From Nepenthes gracilis (taxonomy: Eukaryota > Streptophyta > Magnoliopsida > Caryophyllales > Nepenthaceae), in NCBI GenBank assembly GCA_033239525.1, contig BSYO01000016.1, positions 8,753,045-8,817,044 on the forward strand: a DNA stretch of 64,000 nucleotides, written 5' to 3'. Under the pieces are notes generated by a model. It made no database searches, was not told the origin of the DNA, and saw nothing but the letters and a program-made list of their open reading frames with translations. Made by a program: the position numbers and the translations under genes. This document shows positions 1 through 11,166 of this stretch, in pieces. Within the stretch, counting starts at the first letter, position 1. Each line of letters opens with the position of its first letter.

Positions 1-262
1 CCTGACCGTAACGCCCCGAGGACAGGGCAGACCATGAATAACTCCATGGACAGAGTTCAATGTTCCTCCTGACCGTAACGCCCCAGGACAGGGCGGTCCA
101 CAAATAATTCCATGAACAGAGATCGCTTTCCTCCTGACCGTAACGCCCCGAGGGCAAGGCGGTCCACAAATAACTCCATGGACAGAGTTCGTTTTTCCTC
201 CTGACCGTAACGCTTCGAGGACAGGGCGGTCCACAAATAACTCCATGGACAGAGTTATCATC
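1..262. repeat. Tandem repeat, four copies of about 66 bp
   Basis: Four head-to-tail copies start near 1, 68, 133 and 200. Each begins CCTGACCGTAACGC and ends with CTCCATGGACAGAGTT. The copies differ by a few substitutions and one or two indels. The array probably continues to the left of the window. Its function is unknown. It borders the GGCCGGTTTC array and may belong to the same retrotransposon long terminal repeat or untranslated region. Confidence 0.9.
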
Positions 263-282
263 GATTACCACCTTAAGGCTCT

Positions 283-1900
283 AAGGCATGCCAGAGAACC
301 TTATCTCCGCAAATCGGTATAGATGGTCTGATCATAAGGTCGGTTCATATTTTCTTTATTCCGATTTCAAAATCACACTGAAGAAGCCGGTTTCAAATTT
401 TAGATGCAAATCCTTATGCAAGGCCGGTTTCACACTTTACTTTAAAAATCGTGTTCCTTGTCTTACATGCAAAGTGTCGATTTCCATTTTGTATGCAAAA
501 GTCGAGTTTTCATGCATGCCGGTTTCGATTATATCATAAAAGGGGGCCGGTTTCCATTTCCTTTCAAAAGGGCTGGTTCACTTCTATGCAAAAGGGGCGG
601 TTGGATTATTCACATGAGGATCGGTTTCGATTTTGGTGAAAAGGGGTAGTTTGATTTCCAACATACCCAAGGGGTCGTATTCAGTTTTGACATAAAAGAG
701 GGCCGATTTCAATCTTACAGTCAAAGAGGCCGAATTTGACTTTTACATACAGGGGCCGATCTCGATTCCAAACCTGCCAAGGCCGGTTTCGATAAAGGGC
801 CGGTTTCGACATCAAGGCTGGTTTTGATTTTAAGTGCTCAAAGCCGACTTCGATTTTGAATATGCAAAGGCCGATTCGGATTTTAAACCTGCCAAGGCCG
901 GTTTCAATGCAAAGGCCGATTCCGATTTTAAACCTACCGAGGCCGGTTTCAATACATAGGCCGGTTTCGATTTAAAACGTGTAAGGGCTGATTCTGATTT
1001 CAAACCTGCCAAGACCGGTTTGAATGCAAAGGCCGGTTTTGATTTTAAAGCCGATTCCGATTTCAAAACTGCCAAGGCCGGTTTCAATTTAAAACGTCTA
1101 TGGGCCGATTCTAATTTCAAACCTGCCAATGCCGGTTTCAATGCTGAGGCCGGTTTCGATTTTAAGGCCAATTCTGATTTCAAAACTGCCATGTCCGGTT
1201 TCAATGCAAAGGCCGGTTTCGATTTTAAACATGTAAGGGCCGATTCCGATTCCAAACCTGCCAAGGCCGGTTTTGATGAAAGGGGCCGATTTCAATACCA
1301 AGGCCGGTTTCAATGAAAGGGGCCGATTTCAATACCAAGGCCGGTTTTGGTTTTTAATGCACAAAGCCGACTTTGGTTTTGACGCAAGACCCGAATTCTA
1401 TTTCAATGCAAAAAGAGGCGACGCACAAGCCGATTTGGATTTTCGTTTTCAATACAAAGACTGAATCCGACTTCAACGCCAGGGCCTATTTCGGTTGCGA
1501 TACACAAGGCCGATTTCTACTTTGACGCAAGGTTCGATTTTGATTTCAATACCAAGGGGCCGGACTTCTTTCGTTTCAAGGAAAAAGCCGGACTTCTTTT
1601 ACCTCACGGTGGCCGGTTTCATTTTCATTATACAAGGTTGGCCGGTTGCGATTCTCAAGGAGGGCCGATCTTGATTTACAACAATGGTGGCCAGTTTTCA
1701 TTTTGCAAGTAAAGGGGCCGATTCTGATTCTAACATGATAAAGAACCGATCTTGATTTTTTTGAGATGAAGGTAGGCCGGTTCTAATTTTCATATGTAAA
1801 TGGGAGAGTTCCAGTGCATGTGTCAAAAGCCGGATTAAGTACATGCAATGCCGGTTTCGTTCTTTATGGAGTTCAATTTACATGCAGAATGCCGGGTTCG
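283..1900. repeat. Degenerate GGCCGGTTTC tandem array
   Basis: The words GGCCGGTTTC and GGCCGATTC recur dozens of times, alternating with GATTTTAAA, AATGCAAAG and AAACCTGCCAAG. Typical spacing is about 15 to 45 bp. Copies are clearest from 780 to 1340 and decay at both ends. Related words return at 2340-2640. Because many spacings are multiples of three, long open frames appear on both strands, for example 830-1264 on the minus strand. These are a by-product of the repeat, not evidence of a gene. Confidence 0.85.
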
Positions 1901-2180
1901 ATCTTTATGCAGTAACCGAGCTTAATCTTTAATGCAGAATGCCGAGTTCGATCAGAAACCAAGAATGCCGATGGAAATCAGAACAGAATAATGCAGATGG
2001 AAAAAACGAAGAACAGAACAGAAGAATATGCAGTAAAAATGCAAAATGCATGTATTTTAAAACGGAGTACGCTTGCCTGAGAGTTGGGCTGCCTAATCTC
2101 AACGTCCCGAAGCTCTCTCCTTTCCTCTCTTCCCTTCGCACCCGCCGAATTTTCCTTTCCCTCTCCCTTCGCATCGATCG

Positions 2181-2190
2181 ATTTATATAG
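2181..2190 (-). promoter_or_regulatory. TATA box of the probable LTR
   Basis: The minus strand reads CTATATAAAT, followed downstream by a run of GA-rich sequence. The layout matches the promoter parts of the other minus-oriented long LTRs here. No transcript evidence. Confidence 0.4.
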
Positions 2191-2754
2191 AGGAAGGAGT
2201 TGGTGGAGTAAGTCGGGTAGGTTACCTGCCCGTACTTGTTTCGTGGGGTAACGAGGTTGTTTCACCTGCCTCATTCAGTCCCCGCTTCGTCGCCGCTTCG
2301 TTGGATTCCAACGAGTTAGGTTTTCTCCCGTAGGCACGTGCTCGGCCGAACTTGAGGGGCCGATTTCATCTGAGGCAAAAAGGGCGGGTCGAATTGTTGG
2401 GCCGTTTTGCGTAAGGCGCCTTCACGCTACTTAAGGGCCGGTTCCAATTTACTCATAGGAGCCAATTTCGCTTGCTGTAAAAGGGGCAAGGCATTTGTAA
2501 ATTTTGGGTCTCACAGTACACGGGCCGATCTTTATGGGCCGCTTTTACATCAGGAGCCGATTCCGAATTCAATTTTGCCCACTTAATGGCTGCTTTCGCA
2601 TGTTAATTTAAAAGGGGGCAAACTTATTTCAAGCAGTTGAAGTTTTGAATCTCACAATTTTGGCCCTACTTAGATAAATTTATTATTGTATTCATTGATA
2701 ATATATTGATTTATTCGGGGAGCTATAATGAGCATGATATGCATGAGGATTGCT

Positions 2755-4090
2755 CTCTAGATGCTTTGGGAGGAGAAATTGTATGCCAAGTTAAGGAAGT
2801 GTGAATTTTAACTTAAGTAAGTGGCATTTTTTGGTCATATTATATTGAAGGGAAGCATTTCTATTGATCCAAAAAAGATTGAAGTTGTTGTTAATTGGAG
2901 CTGACCATCAATGGTAACCGAAGTCTGACCATCAAAGATTGAAGCCGGTCGAAATTTCCATGCAACTGACTCGGTTAACGAGGAAAGATGTTAAATTTGT
3001 TTAGACAGAAGAATGTGAGCAAAGTTTCTAGGAGTTGAAGGATCGATTGGCATCCACTCCGATCCTGACGATTCCAGAAGGATTCGGTGGATTTGAAGTT
3101 CATTGTAATGTAAGCAAGACGGGTTTGGGTTGTGTTCTAATGCAGCACGAAAAGGTGATAGCCTATGGATCGTGGCAGCTAAAAATTCATGAAAAGAATT
3201 AACCGACGCACAATTTGGAACTAGCAGCGGTAATTTTTACTTTAAAGATCTAGAGACACTATTTGTATAGTGAGAAATTCCTAGTGTATTCATCCATAGG
3301 AGTCTCAAGTATTTTTTTCTCCTAAAGAGTTGAATGTAAGACAGAGAAAATGGATGGATTATTTTAAGGACTTTGATTGTGAGATCTAGTATTAGCCAAG
3401 AAAAGACAATGTAGTAGCGGATGCTCTAAGCCGTCAAGCGAGTTTTGTGGCTTATTTGAGAATTAAGGAGATGAAGATGTTGGAATGCATGACATTATGT
3501 GATATCCGAAGGTATGCTCAAGGTAATCGGATGATTTTGCCATATTTTCAAATCCAGTCGAAGATAATGAGACTGATTAAGGAAGATCAGATGAGTGATC
3601 CGTTCTAAGCTAATATTGCTGGAGATTTGAACCAAAACTCTCGAATCAATTTCAATATCCGTGCCAAATGAGTCTTGAGGTTACGTGACTGAATTTGTGT
3701 ACCAAATGTTAGAGAATTGAAGGAGGAAATCATGAAGGAAGCTTACCGGTCTAGGTATACGATCTACCCTGGGATTAATAAGATGTATTAAGATCTGAAG
3801 AAAATATTTTAGTGGAGGAATATGAGAAAGAAAATTGTGGCTTTCATGGAGAAATGTTTAATTTGTCAACAGTTAAAGGCCGAGTGTAAAAAACTATTCG
3901 GTGTTTTGCAACCTTTGCCAATACCTTATTGGAAATGGGAAGATATATCAGTGGAGTTCGTGTCGAGATTGTCGAGGACACCTAGGAATTATGATGTCAT
4001 TTTGGTGATTGTCGACCGGCTTACTAAATCAGCATACTTTCTAGCCATTCGGGTAACTTATTCGAAGGTTATTGATGATTTATTGTTATT
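2755..4090 (+). pseudogene. Chromovirus (Ty3/gypsy) pol remnant: RT end, RNase H, integrase start
   Basis: Six-frame reading by eye shows a decayed chromovirus polyprotein with many stops and frame changes. From about 2790 it matches the end of reverse transcriptase (a kCEF motif, then ISIDPKK near 2860). RNase H follows with LTIPEGFGGFEV near 3066 and NLELAAVIF near 3208. The integrase zinc-binding region has CLICQQLKAE near 3855, and the core begins with WKWEDISVEF near 3930 and VIVDRLTKSA near 4005. Recognisable coding ends near 4080, before the catalytic core is complete. No LTR of this copy is visible. It lies opposite in strand to the repeats on its left, so it is a separate insertion. 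4091-4297 holds nothing I recognise. Confidence 0.75.
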
Positions 4091-4302
4091 TGGATTTAGA
4101 GTATCCATATTGTTCATATTGATATTTAGACCTGAGGAATCTCTATATTTCTCATGATGTTAGACCTCGGGAGATTCTTGTTATTAATGAGATTTAGATT
4201 AGGAACCATTTTATCTTCATGGTACGAGGATTTCATAGAACCTATTATTGTTGTTATTTTGAGTCATATTTACCATAAGTTGTACAGTTTTGAATAAAGT
4301 TT

Positions 4303-5322
4303 TGATATATCTCTGGATTTAAATTATCAAACAAGTTAGGGAGCCACTTAATCTTCTAGGAAAGTTGAGTTCAAGATTTTTATTACTTTAAATTTGAATT
4401 CTACACATCACAACTAACAAATAAGAAGCCAAAGGATGGCAAAAACTTACTTCCCAATATATCTTCTGATACTTAAGTAAAAAATCTATCTCAAAAAATA
4501 GAAAAATATGAATAAATGAATGATGCGTGGATGCATGTAACGAGGGATTGAGTATTTGAGTATGTTCGAATAGGGAACAACTTAGATAAAGAGGACTGTT
4601 CTCTAATGGTACGCTCGGCTGGGGAGTAGTTTTAAGGTGGAGGATTGAGCTTCGATGAATAAGCTCGACAAGGGAGCGATTTTGTGGTATCTTGTCACGT
4701 TTGAGAGTCTAAGGGTTTGGACAGCGCCTCAAATCTGGCCTTAGGGATGCTTTTCTCAACTAAAGTCCCCCACTCTGCAAAGGTTAATGGGGTATTTATA
4801 GCATTGGAGCTAGTGTAGCTTTTCTTGAGCTTTATGGCTAATGACAGTTGCCTATGTAGATCCGCTGAGCTGTCCCGATGATCACAGGGATCTGCTATAG
4901 AAACCATTACTGTTTAGAAATATTCTTTCCACAATTAGAGCGATCGTAGAGGGCACCGCATTGCAATTTCTGCTTGAGAAGATTTATTGAGTCATAATTG
5001 CCATCCTGGAAGTAATGTGTAACCAAGAGTAATATTTTAGAAATATTTGCTCAGCTGTTAGGGCAGTTGTTGTGGCTACATTATAGTAAGTTCTAGACAC
5101 ACTACATTGTCAGGCTATCGGCGGTTGTGCAGGAGGGGCAACCATGGGTGCAGCGATGCGTGCAACCCGAATCACTCGCTCCTTACTGAACAATTTTAGG
5201 TTGACCCACCTGGGCCATCTGCGGTGCTTGCTGGGCATTGGGCTTGGAGGGGCTCCATCAACCAGTCGATATCCTACGGGTCAGATTCAAGGTTGGTTCA
5301 TGGATCGCCGGGCCTATCACCA
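4303..5322 (-). repeat. 3' LTR of the Tat-type element
   Basis: It pairs with 10127-11107 over its full length, with scattered substitutions and small indels. A TATA sequence on the minus strand (CTATAAATACC, near 4792-4802) lies mid-LTR. Just inside the element, the minus strand reads CCAACATATGGGGATGG, a plausible polypurine tract. Confidence 0.9.
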
Positions 5323-5914
5323 TCCCCATATGTTGGGAGGTTCAAATTTGTAATCCTCGGTATGTCATAATGGGATGCCACCATACAGATCTACTCACGC
5401 GCTTCTTTTCCAGGCGTACTGCAGATTTTACTCGAATTGGTAGGATTTGGAGTTGACTCAATTCTTTGGCATTGGCAATTCCCTACTGAGGGCGATCTTC
5501 TAGCGTGAGTACAATCTTCTCAATTTAATGCTGGTTGATCTTATTCTCTGATTATAAGTAGAGGGGCTCTCAACGCCTCACGTTATGAATTGTATCCACC
5601 AGCCAAGTAGTGTGAGAGTTCAAAGTTGGTATGGAGACTACACAACTACAAGCCAGGATCGATGGAGACTTTTCGCCAATGTTCAAAATTGGAGCTAAGG
5701 ATGCATCTGAAATTTGCCTTAGTTAAAGATTCACGAGCGAGCTGCTGGCGTCGACTATGAGCTGCTTGAATCTTAGGCAAGATCCAAGAGCTCACAGAGG
5801 AAAAAATCTTGGGCTTTGGATCGGATCACCTAATTGCGATGACGCACTTCTGGAGGTCAAGCAGTGAGAGAGATGGAGAGCCGAGGGAGTGCTGCTGCAG
5901 GGTTGAGGCGTTGG

Positions 5915-5922
5915 CTATAAGT
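5915..5922 (+). promoter_or_regulatory. TATA box before the antisense ORF
   Basis: CTATAAGT lies about 90 bases before the ATG at 6014. A TATA box sits at a similar distance before the homologous ORF at 46199, so the position is shared. Transcription from it is inferred, not shown. Confidence 0.45.
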
Positions 5923-6013
5923 ACTGACGCTCAGCCATCTCTGTACCTTTTCGCTCTGTGAATATCTCTACCCTAGTTCGTCATTCTCCTTCTTGGTTTG
6001 CATATTCTGTCAA

Positions 6014-7196
6014 ATGGCTTCCCAATGTGTCGTTGATATCTCGGCCACGTTGACTAGCAGGGAGATAGAGTCTTTATATGGTTGGCATCACATTCCAAGT
6101 GTTATGCGATATGTTGTGCTTGGTACTGATGACACTGCTTACTTTCCTCCTCTAGGGTTCATAACCATCTACGAGGAGCATTTGAGGGCTGGACTCTGCA
6201 TTCTATTTGCGACAGAGTTGCGTGAGATTTTGAGGGCTTTAGAGGTCTTTGTGGCTCGTCTTCACTTGAACACCATTCGGTATCTGGTGACTCTATACGT
6301 CTTCCTTCGCATGAATGGGCTCACCCTAAATGCTCAAACCCTAAAGGTGATCTTCTGGGTCAATCAAGAGGCTACCTGGGTGTCTTTCACTCCTTGCGTG
6401 AGATTTAAAATGAGCAAGGGGAACCCAAATTTGGCGATGGGCTGGAAGACACACTTATTCTTTGTGGTGATTGGCACTGACTGGGGCATGGTCAATGACA
6501 CCTATACCGAGGAAGTCTTGCTTGGTGAGGAGCTAATGAGGACGTCTTCCTTCGCATGAATGGGCTCACCCTAAATGCTCGGACCCTGAAGGTGATCTTT
6601 CTGATCAACCAGGAAGCTGACTGGGTATCTTTCTCTCCTTGCATGAGATTCAAAATAAGCGGGGGGAACCCAAGTCTGGTGATGGGCTAGAAGACACGCT
6701 TACTCTTTGTGGCAATTGGCACCGATTGGAGTGTCCCGAATTAATTTGGTGTGGTCAATGACACCTACATTGAGGACGTCTTGCTTGGTGAGGAGCTAAT
6801 GGTAAGGCCATTGACATCGTTGGTCGAGGGAGTGCTGGCATCCTACGATACACTAATCACTGGGTCCCCGAGGGGCACTAAATGAAGTATAGTGGGAAGT
6901 TCCAACGGAGGAGGGCAACATCTCTGCTGTGTCGAGTCGCCATCCCAAAAGGAAGTATAGGAATTTGCTTTTCCAAAACTCTCCTAAGTGGGTCTCTGAT
7001 GCAGTGGTTCCTCCATTGCCTATTTTCTATGAGGAGTGCTGGCGGATCAATATGGTCTATACGAGAGCGCCTACTATAGGTGTTGGCGAGTTGTCAAGGA
7101 GGCCAGGATTGGATAAATCTTCGTTGGATGATTTGAGTCTCCGTGAGTCATCTGGATGGACCAAAGGCGAGGATCCCCCAGGGAACTCTGGTGCTT
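6014..7196 (+). pseudogene. Antisense ORF of the Tat element, Transposase_28-like, broken
   Basis: The ATG at 6014 (start MASQCVV) is chosen because it parallels the start at 46199 in the related element. The reading frame is open to 6558. It carries the conserved block GFITIYEEHLRAG near 6148 and a GWKTHLFFVV block near 6440, which I recognise as the Putative gypsy type transposon family (PF04195-like). A 245-bp tandem duplication beginning at 6299 throws the frame off, and stops follow. Later fragments near 6930-7190 and 7274-7570 look like the charged middle of the protein. It runs opposite to the element's own transcription. The role of this protein family is unknown. Confidence 0.75.
6299..6788. 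repeat. 245-bp tandem duplication inside the antisense ORF
   Basis: GTCTTCCTTCGCATGAATGG occurs at 6299 and again at 6544, and the following bases stay alignable for the whole unit. The unit is not a multiple of three, so it shifts the frame. The two units differ by many substitutions and small indels, so the event is not recent. Confidence 0.85.
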
Positions 7197-7199
7197 GAA

Positions 7200-8260
7200 T
7201 TAAGGACCCCTCAATTGGTGGGCCGGGTAAGCAAATTGTTGCCATGGTCACAACCGAATGAGGGATTCTGATCTTGGTGGCTTCTTCTCCGAATTGGTAT
7301 GTGTCTACCTCTTCCATCGCTTTTACCGAAGAGGGTGTTGGAAGTGCTCAGGCGGAGGAAGAAGCAGTTGGAGATGGCTCGGAAGTTGAGGTTGCTGCTG
7401 AGGGGGCATCATGTCCTGTAGAGTCGATGTCCGAGCCCCCTAGGGCTTTGAGTGGCTTTGGCTCTCCTCTAGGTTTCAAGGCGCCTCATCCCCGTAGTGT
7501 GCAGCGTCTACAACCTTTGCCGATCCCTACTGGAACTGGAATTGAGGATTCTCTTGACCGATCGCATTAGGGAGGGTCGTCTTACTATGAGGTACTACGT
7601 CATGGGTTTCTTTGCTCTGTTGCTGTGCTTTTTACCGCTATTTTTGACTGACCATACCTTGTTGCTTGGCAAGTTTATGAGGCACTTTAAGTGGTGGAGA
7701 GGGCGCTGCACGGGAGAGATACTGAGATCTTGTGACTATCATGAGCACGCATAAATCCTGCTATGATGGAGGATGCGGAGCGCTGGATGAATGCTGCTAT
7801 CGTCGAGGCTTTGTGGAGTGTAGAGCGGGTGGCCTACCTCGATTGAAGGTTGTCCGAGTCAGAGGCGTGATCCCAAGAGCTCTTAGAAGCAAATACTTGG
7901 GTTCTAGATTGGATCGCCTAACTAGAGGACGAGCTTTGGAAGGCCCAATAGTAACTTACAAATCTCCAAAATGAGAACGCTCGGCTTACGGGGGAACTTT
8001 GACCTGGCCAACTATCGAATGCAGGAGGAGGCTTGCGCCACGCATATCGAGGGGCCCTAACCGTAGGGTAGTTGTCTGAGCAGTTGGTGTAGGCCGCTCT
8101 TTTCATTCATTTTTAAGGATGACTGATACTCTTGATGTACTCTTTGAATATTTAACGAATCTGCTAAATTGCTTTAGTCTCTGTTGCTAATGCGTTGATT
8201 TGTCTTCGAGCATGTGTTAACTCGTCTTTGTTTGACATTGATTTTGTTTGCTGACTAAGC
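7200..8260. other. Internal stretch of the Tat-type element without a clear gene
   Basis: Short open frames here (7274-7570, 7497-7754, 7732-7974) are rich in Glu, Ser and Gly and probably descend from the middle and end of the antisense protein. They are in different frames. None has a domain I recognise. Confidence 0.4.
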
Positions 8261-8270
8261 GTCATTGCCA

Positions 8271-8580
8271 TTGTCGTCGGGCTTGGCTGGATGTATTTAT
8301 TCAATTGTGTTCACTCCTAATGAGGAGGTCATGACACTAAGAGAATGCGATCACCTACTAATCCTTGCTGTTATTGTTGCTGGGCTTAGATGGATGTGGC
8401 TGCTTGATTGTGCTCGCTCCTAGTGAGGAGGTCATGGCACCAAAAGAATGTGATTGCCGGCTAAACTTTGCAGCTATCGTTGTTGGGCTTGATCGGATAC
8501 GTTCGTCCATTTGTGCTCTTTCCTTTGGAAAGAGGTCGTGGTATGGGTATGGGTGAGCCTCACAAGGGCCGATTGGGTTT
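8271..8580. repeat. Tandem repeat of about 104 bp, three copies
   Basis: Units start near 8271, 8374 and 8478. Each carries GTTGTTGGGCTTG-like, GCTCCTAGTGAGGAGGTCATG-like and AATGNGAT words; the third is diverged. The array sits between the antisense ORF and the gag end, where the related element at 44866-50856 also has an array (48412-48895). Confidence 0.7.
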
Positions 8581-10107
8581 CATTGCCACAGTCATTGAGC
8601 TCTAGCGAAGTCTAGGCTGTCACACGCACATAATCGTTGGCACTCGGTTCTGTTAGAGGACGTCATAGTTGTTATATGTCAAGTCTTAGCTGGCCGACCA
8701 TTGTTAACTAATGATACTCATCTCTATGGAAGAGAGTTGTCGCACGCATGCTAAAAAGCCCTATAAGGTTTTAATAGCTGCTTGATAGGAATGTCCAACT
8801 CTTGGTCCGCAAGCCCCTTGAGTCGCAATGTTCGACCTTGTTTGGGCCACTAAATTGCTACAATCAAGATTCAAAATTTGACAACATTCGGGCTGCTCGG
8901 TTGCTGAAACTGAGGCTTTTTGACATGGTCACAGCCAGTCAAGGCACGAATGAAGAAACTCATCCAGCTTAGAGGTAGTCTAAGTCTTTGAATTAATACA
9001 AACATACAAGCATTCATATGATTGGTATAATAAATAGAACAAGTAATGAATATGTTCAAGCACTCCGCATGGATGAATTTGACTTACCTGCGCATGGCGA
9101 AAAATCGTCTATTGCACCTTCTAGGGTGAAGGGCACCCTGGGCCCGTAGGACCAACTTTTTGATCTAGGTGTGTAGCACGTATGCCCTACTTTGGAGGGA
9201 CATTGAGGCTGGGAATGGTCCCTAACAGGAGGGAGACTGGTTGCTCCACCTAGCAACCTCACGCCTATGGCCTCTACACTCTGAATGACTGGGTCTTCCA
9301 TGTTGAACTGGCTACATGATTTGGATACCGGGCTTTCATTACCAACATGCGATTCACAGGTACCGAGGGGGGATGTTGCTCAGCATGCTAAAGGAGTCTT
9401 CTGGCATGAAACACCGCTTGTGGGCGGCCAAGAACTCTGCTGCCCAAAAGGGCGTTTCAGTCTGCTGCCTACATAGCGCTGGGGATCCATCAGGCTTCAG
9501 AAGCCCGACAAAGCACATAAGTGATCCAAGTGGAGCACCGTTCAAAATGTCAGTTGCGGGGCTCCGAACTCGGTTCCCTACTTCTACAAGGAGATGGTGA
9601 CGACCGGATCTCCAACACAAACAGTGACTTGGCTAGGTCGGCAAGGTGCCTATTAGCACTACATGGACCTCCTGTTGTCACGGCAGCAGCATGAATTGCA
9701 CCACTTTGGGCCTTCATTCTGCTTCTTATGACTCGATCGGCCCTCCAACCGTGGCTAGGCCCTATTGAACGTGGTTGCGTGGGCCACGAGATCGTTGAGC
9801 CACTGGATCTTCTGAGAAAGCTGTCTTCCTCTCCGATTCCTCTTTCTGGACATTGAGATCTGTGAGTCGGAGGGCGAATCCCCTAACATTGGGCCTTTAG
9901 GCGGGTACTAATGCTTTGGGGCCACTAAGGACACAACTCATCTCTTGGCGGCGAGCGCTGCACCTTAGGGGCAGTTGTTCATCCTTGTGACTACCCGCAG
10001 AGGGGGTCGTGGGCACGGAGATGATGTCTATGGTGTGTGCGCTGGCTCGTGCCCCAGCATTGGCCATATCTGCTTTTGTAGGAGTGGTGGTTCGATTTTT
10101 CAGTTGA

Positions 10108-10126
10108 TTCCCACAACCGGCGCTAA
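10108..10126 (-). promoter_or_regulatory. Primer-binding site, Tat type
   Basis: The minus strand reads TTAGCGCCGGTTGTGGGAA, immediately next to the LTR. It is a mutated form of TTGGCGCCGTCTGTGGGAA found at the same place in the element at 44866-50856. The site fixes the element's orientation. Confidence 0.75.
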
Positions 10127-11107
10127 TGATGCATCCCTGTATTCGGTTTATCAAACAAATTTGTGAGCCACTTAATCTTTCTAGGAGGTCGAGTTGAAGC
10201 GGGTCTGATTATTGTTATTTCAAATATGAATTCTGCACATCACAACTAACAAATAAGAGGTTAGAAGATAGAAAACTTGCTCCCCGATATATTTTTTGAC
10301 ACACAAGTCAGAAATCTTTCTCAAATAGATAGAAAGATATGAGTAAATAAATGATGCGTGGATGCATATAACCTAAAATTGAGTATTTGAGTGCGCTTGG
10401 TTAGGAAGTAGCTTAAAGAGGGAGAACTACGCTCCGATAATGCGCTTGGTTGGGGATCGGCTTTAAAGTAGATGCTTGAGCTCTGATGAGTACGCTCGGT
10501 AGGGAAGCGGCTTTGTGACATCTTGTCGTGTCAGAGAGTCTAAGGGTTTGGAAAGTGCCTCAAAGTTTAGCCTTAGGGATGCTTTTCTCAACCAATGTCC
10601 CCCCTGCAAAGGTAAAAGTGGTATTTATAGTGTTTGAACTGGTGTAGCCTTCTTGGGGTTTCACGACTGATGATAGTTGCCTGTGTGGATTCACTGAGCT
10701 GTCCTTGTGATCACAGGGATGGGCTATGAGCGATCGTAGAGGGTTCCATATGGCAATTTCTATTTGAGAAGATTTGCTGAGTTATAATTGCCATCTTGAG
10801 AGCGATCTGTAATTAGGGGCAATATTTTAGAAATATTTGTTGAGCTATTAGGGCAACTGTCATGGCTACATTATGGTAAGTTCGGTGTGTGTTGTGTTGG
10901 GATTTCTACGGCTGTTCAGGAGGGGCAATCATGGGTGCAGCAATGCGTGCAATCCTAATCTCCCTCTTATTTCTTAATAATTCTGGGTCGACCTGCTCGG
11001 GCCATCCGCAGTGGTTGTTGGGCATTGGGCTTGGAGGAAGCTCCATCGGGCAATCGATCTCCGGCAGGTTAGATTCAGGGCCAATTTATGGATCGCCAGA
11101 TCCACCA
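10127..11107 (-). repeat. 5' LTR of the Tat-type element
   Basis: Partner of 4303-5322. It lies directly beside the primer-binding site, which makes it the 5' LTR on the minus strand. It ends at ACCA before the target duplication AGTTT. Confidence 0.9.
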
Positions 11108-11126
11108 AGTTTATTATTGAGTTTCA

Positions 11127-11162
<36 letters not shown>
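11127..11162. repeat. ATT trinucleotide microsatellite
   Basis: A run of ATT units lies just outside the right target duplication of the Tat-type element, followed by more AT-rich sequence to about 11220. Confidence 0.9.

Positions 11163-11166
<4 letters not shown>

Larger units (their letters stand above)
1..2656 (-). mobile_element. Probable long chromovirus LTR, partial, minus orientation
   Basis: Read on the minus strand, this stretch has a repeat-rich upstream part (2640-2340), a TATA box (2181-2190), a purine-rich leader (2175-2095) and then long tandem repeats (1900-1). The same order occurs in the well-delimited solo LTR at 58420-61970. A likely LTR edge is the CTCACA at 2651-2656, comparable to the TTACA ends of the other long LTRs. 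The other edge lies outside the window, so no target duplication can be checked. Assignment by analogy only. Confidence 0.4.
4303..11107 (-). mobile_element. Non-autonomous Tat-type LTR retrotransposon
   Basis: Direct repeats 4303-5322 and 10127-11107 are its LTRs, starting TGAT and ending ACCA on the plus strand. The target duplication AGTTT is at 4298-4302 and 11108-11112. Beside the right LTR, the minus strand carries a primer-binding-like sequence (10108-10126) resembling the TTGGCGCC...GTGGGAA site of Tat elements, so the element is transcribed on the minus strand. No reverse transcriptase or integrase is seen. The recognisable coding part is the antisense ORF near 6014, on the opposite strand to the primer site. 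About 8600-10100 shows no domain I recognise; it should correspond to the gag end. Confidence 0.85.

Noticed and set aside
830..1264. 144-codon minus-strand open frame taken as a gene
   Set aside because: It is made entirely of the GGCCGGTTTC repeat, is periodic, and the plus strand is also open. No domain or good start context.
1929..2274. Arg/Glu-rich open frames around 1929-2274
   Set aside because: They overlap the CT-rich/GA-rich leader of the probable LTR and owe their length to its composition.
9056..10154. Minus-strand frames 9056-9301, 9354-9620 and 9897-10154 as gag of the Tat-type element
   Set aside because: The position is right, but I see no zinc motif or capsid signature, so I did not call them.
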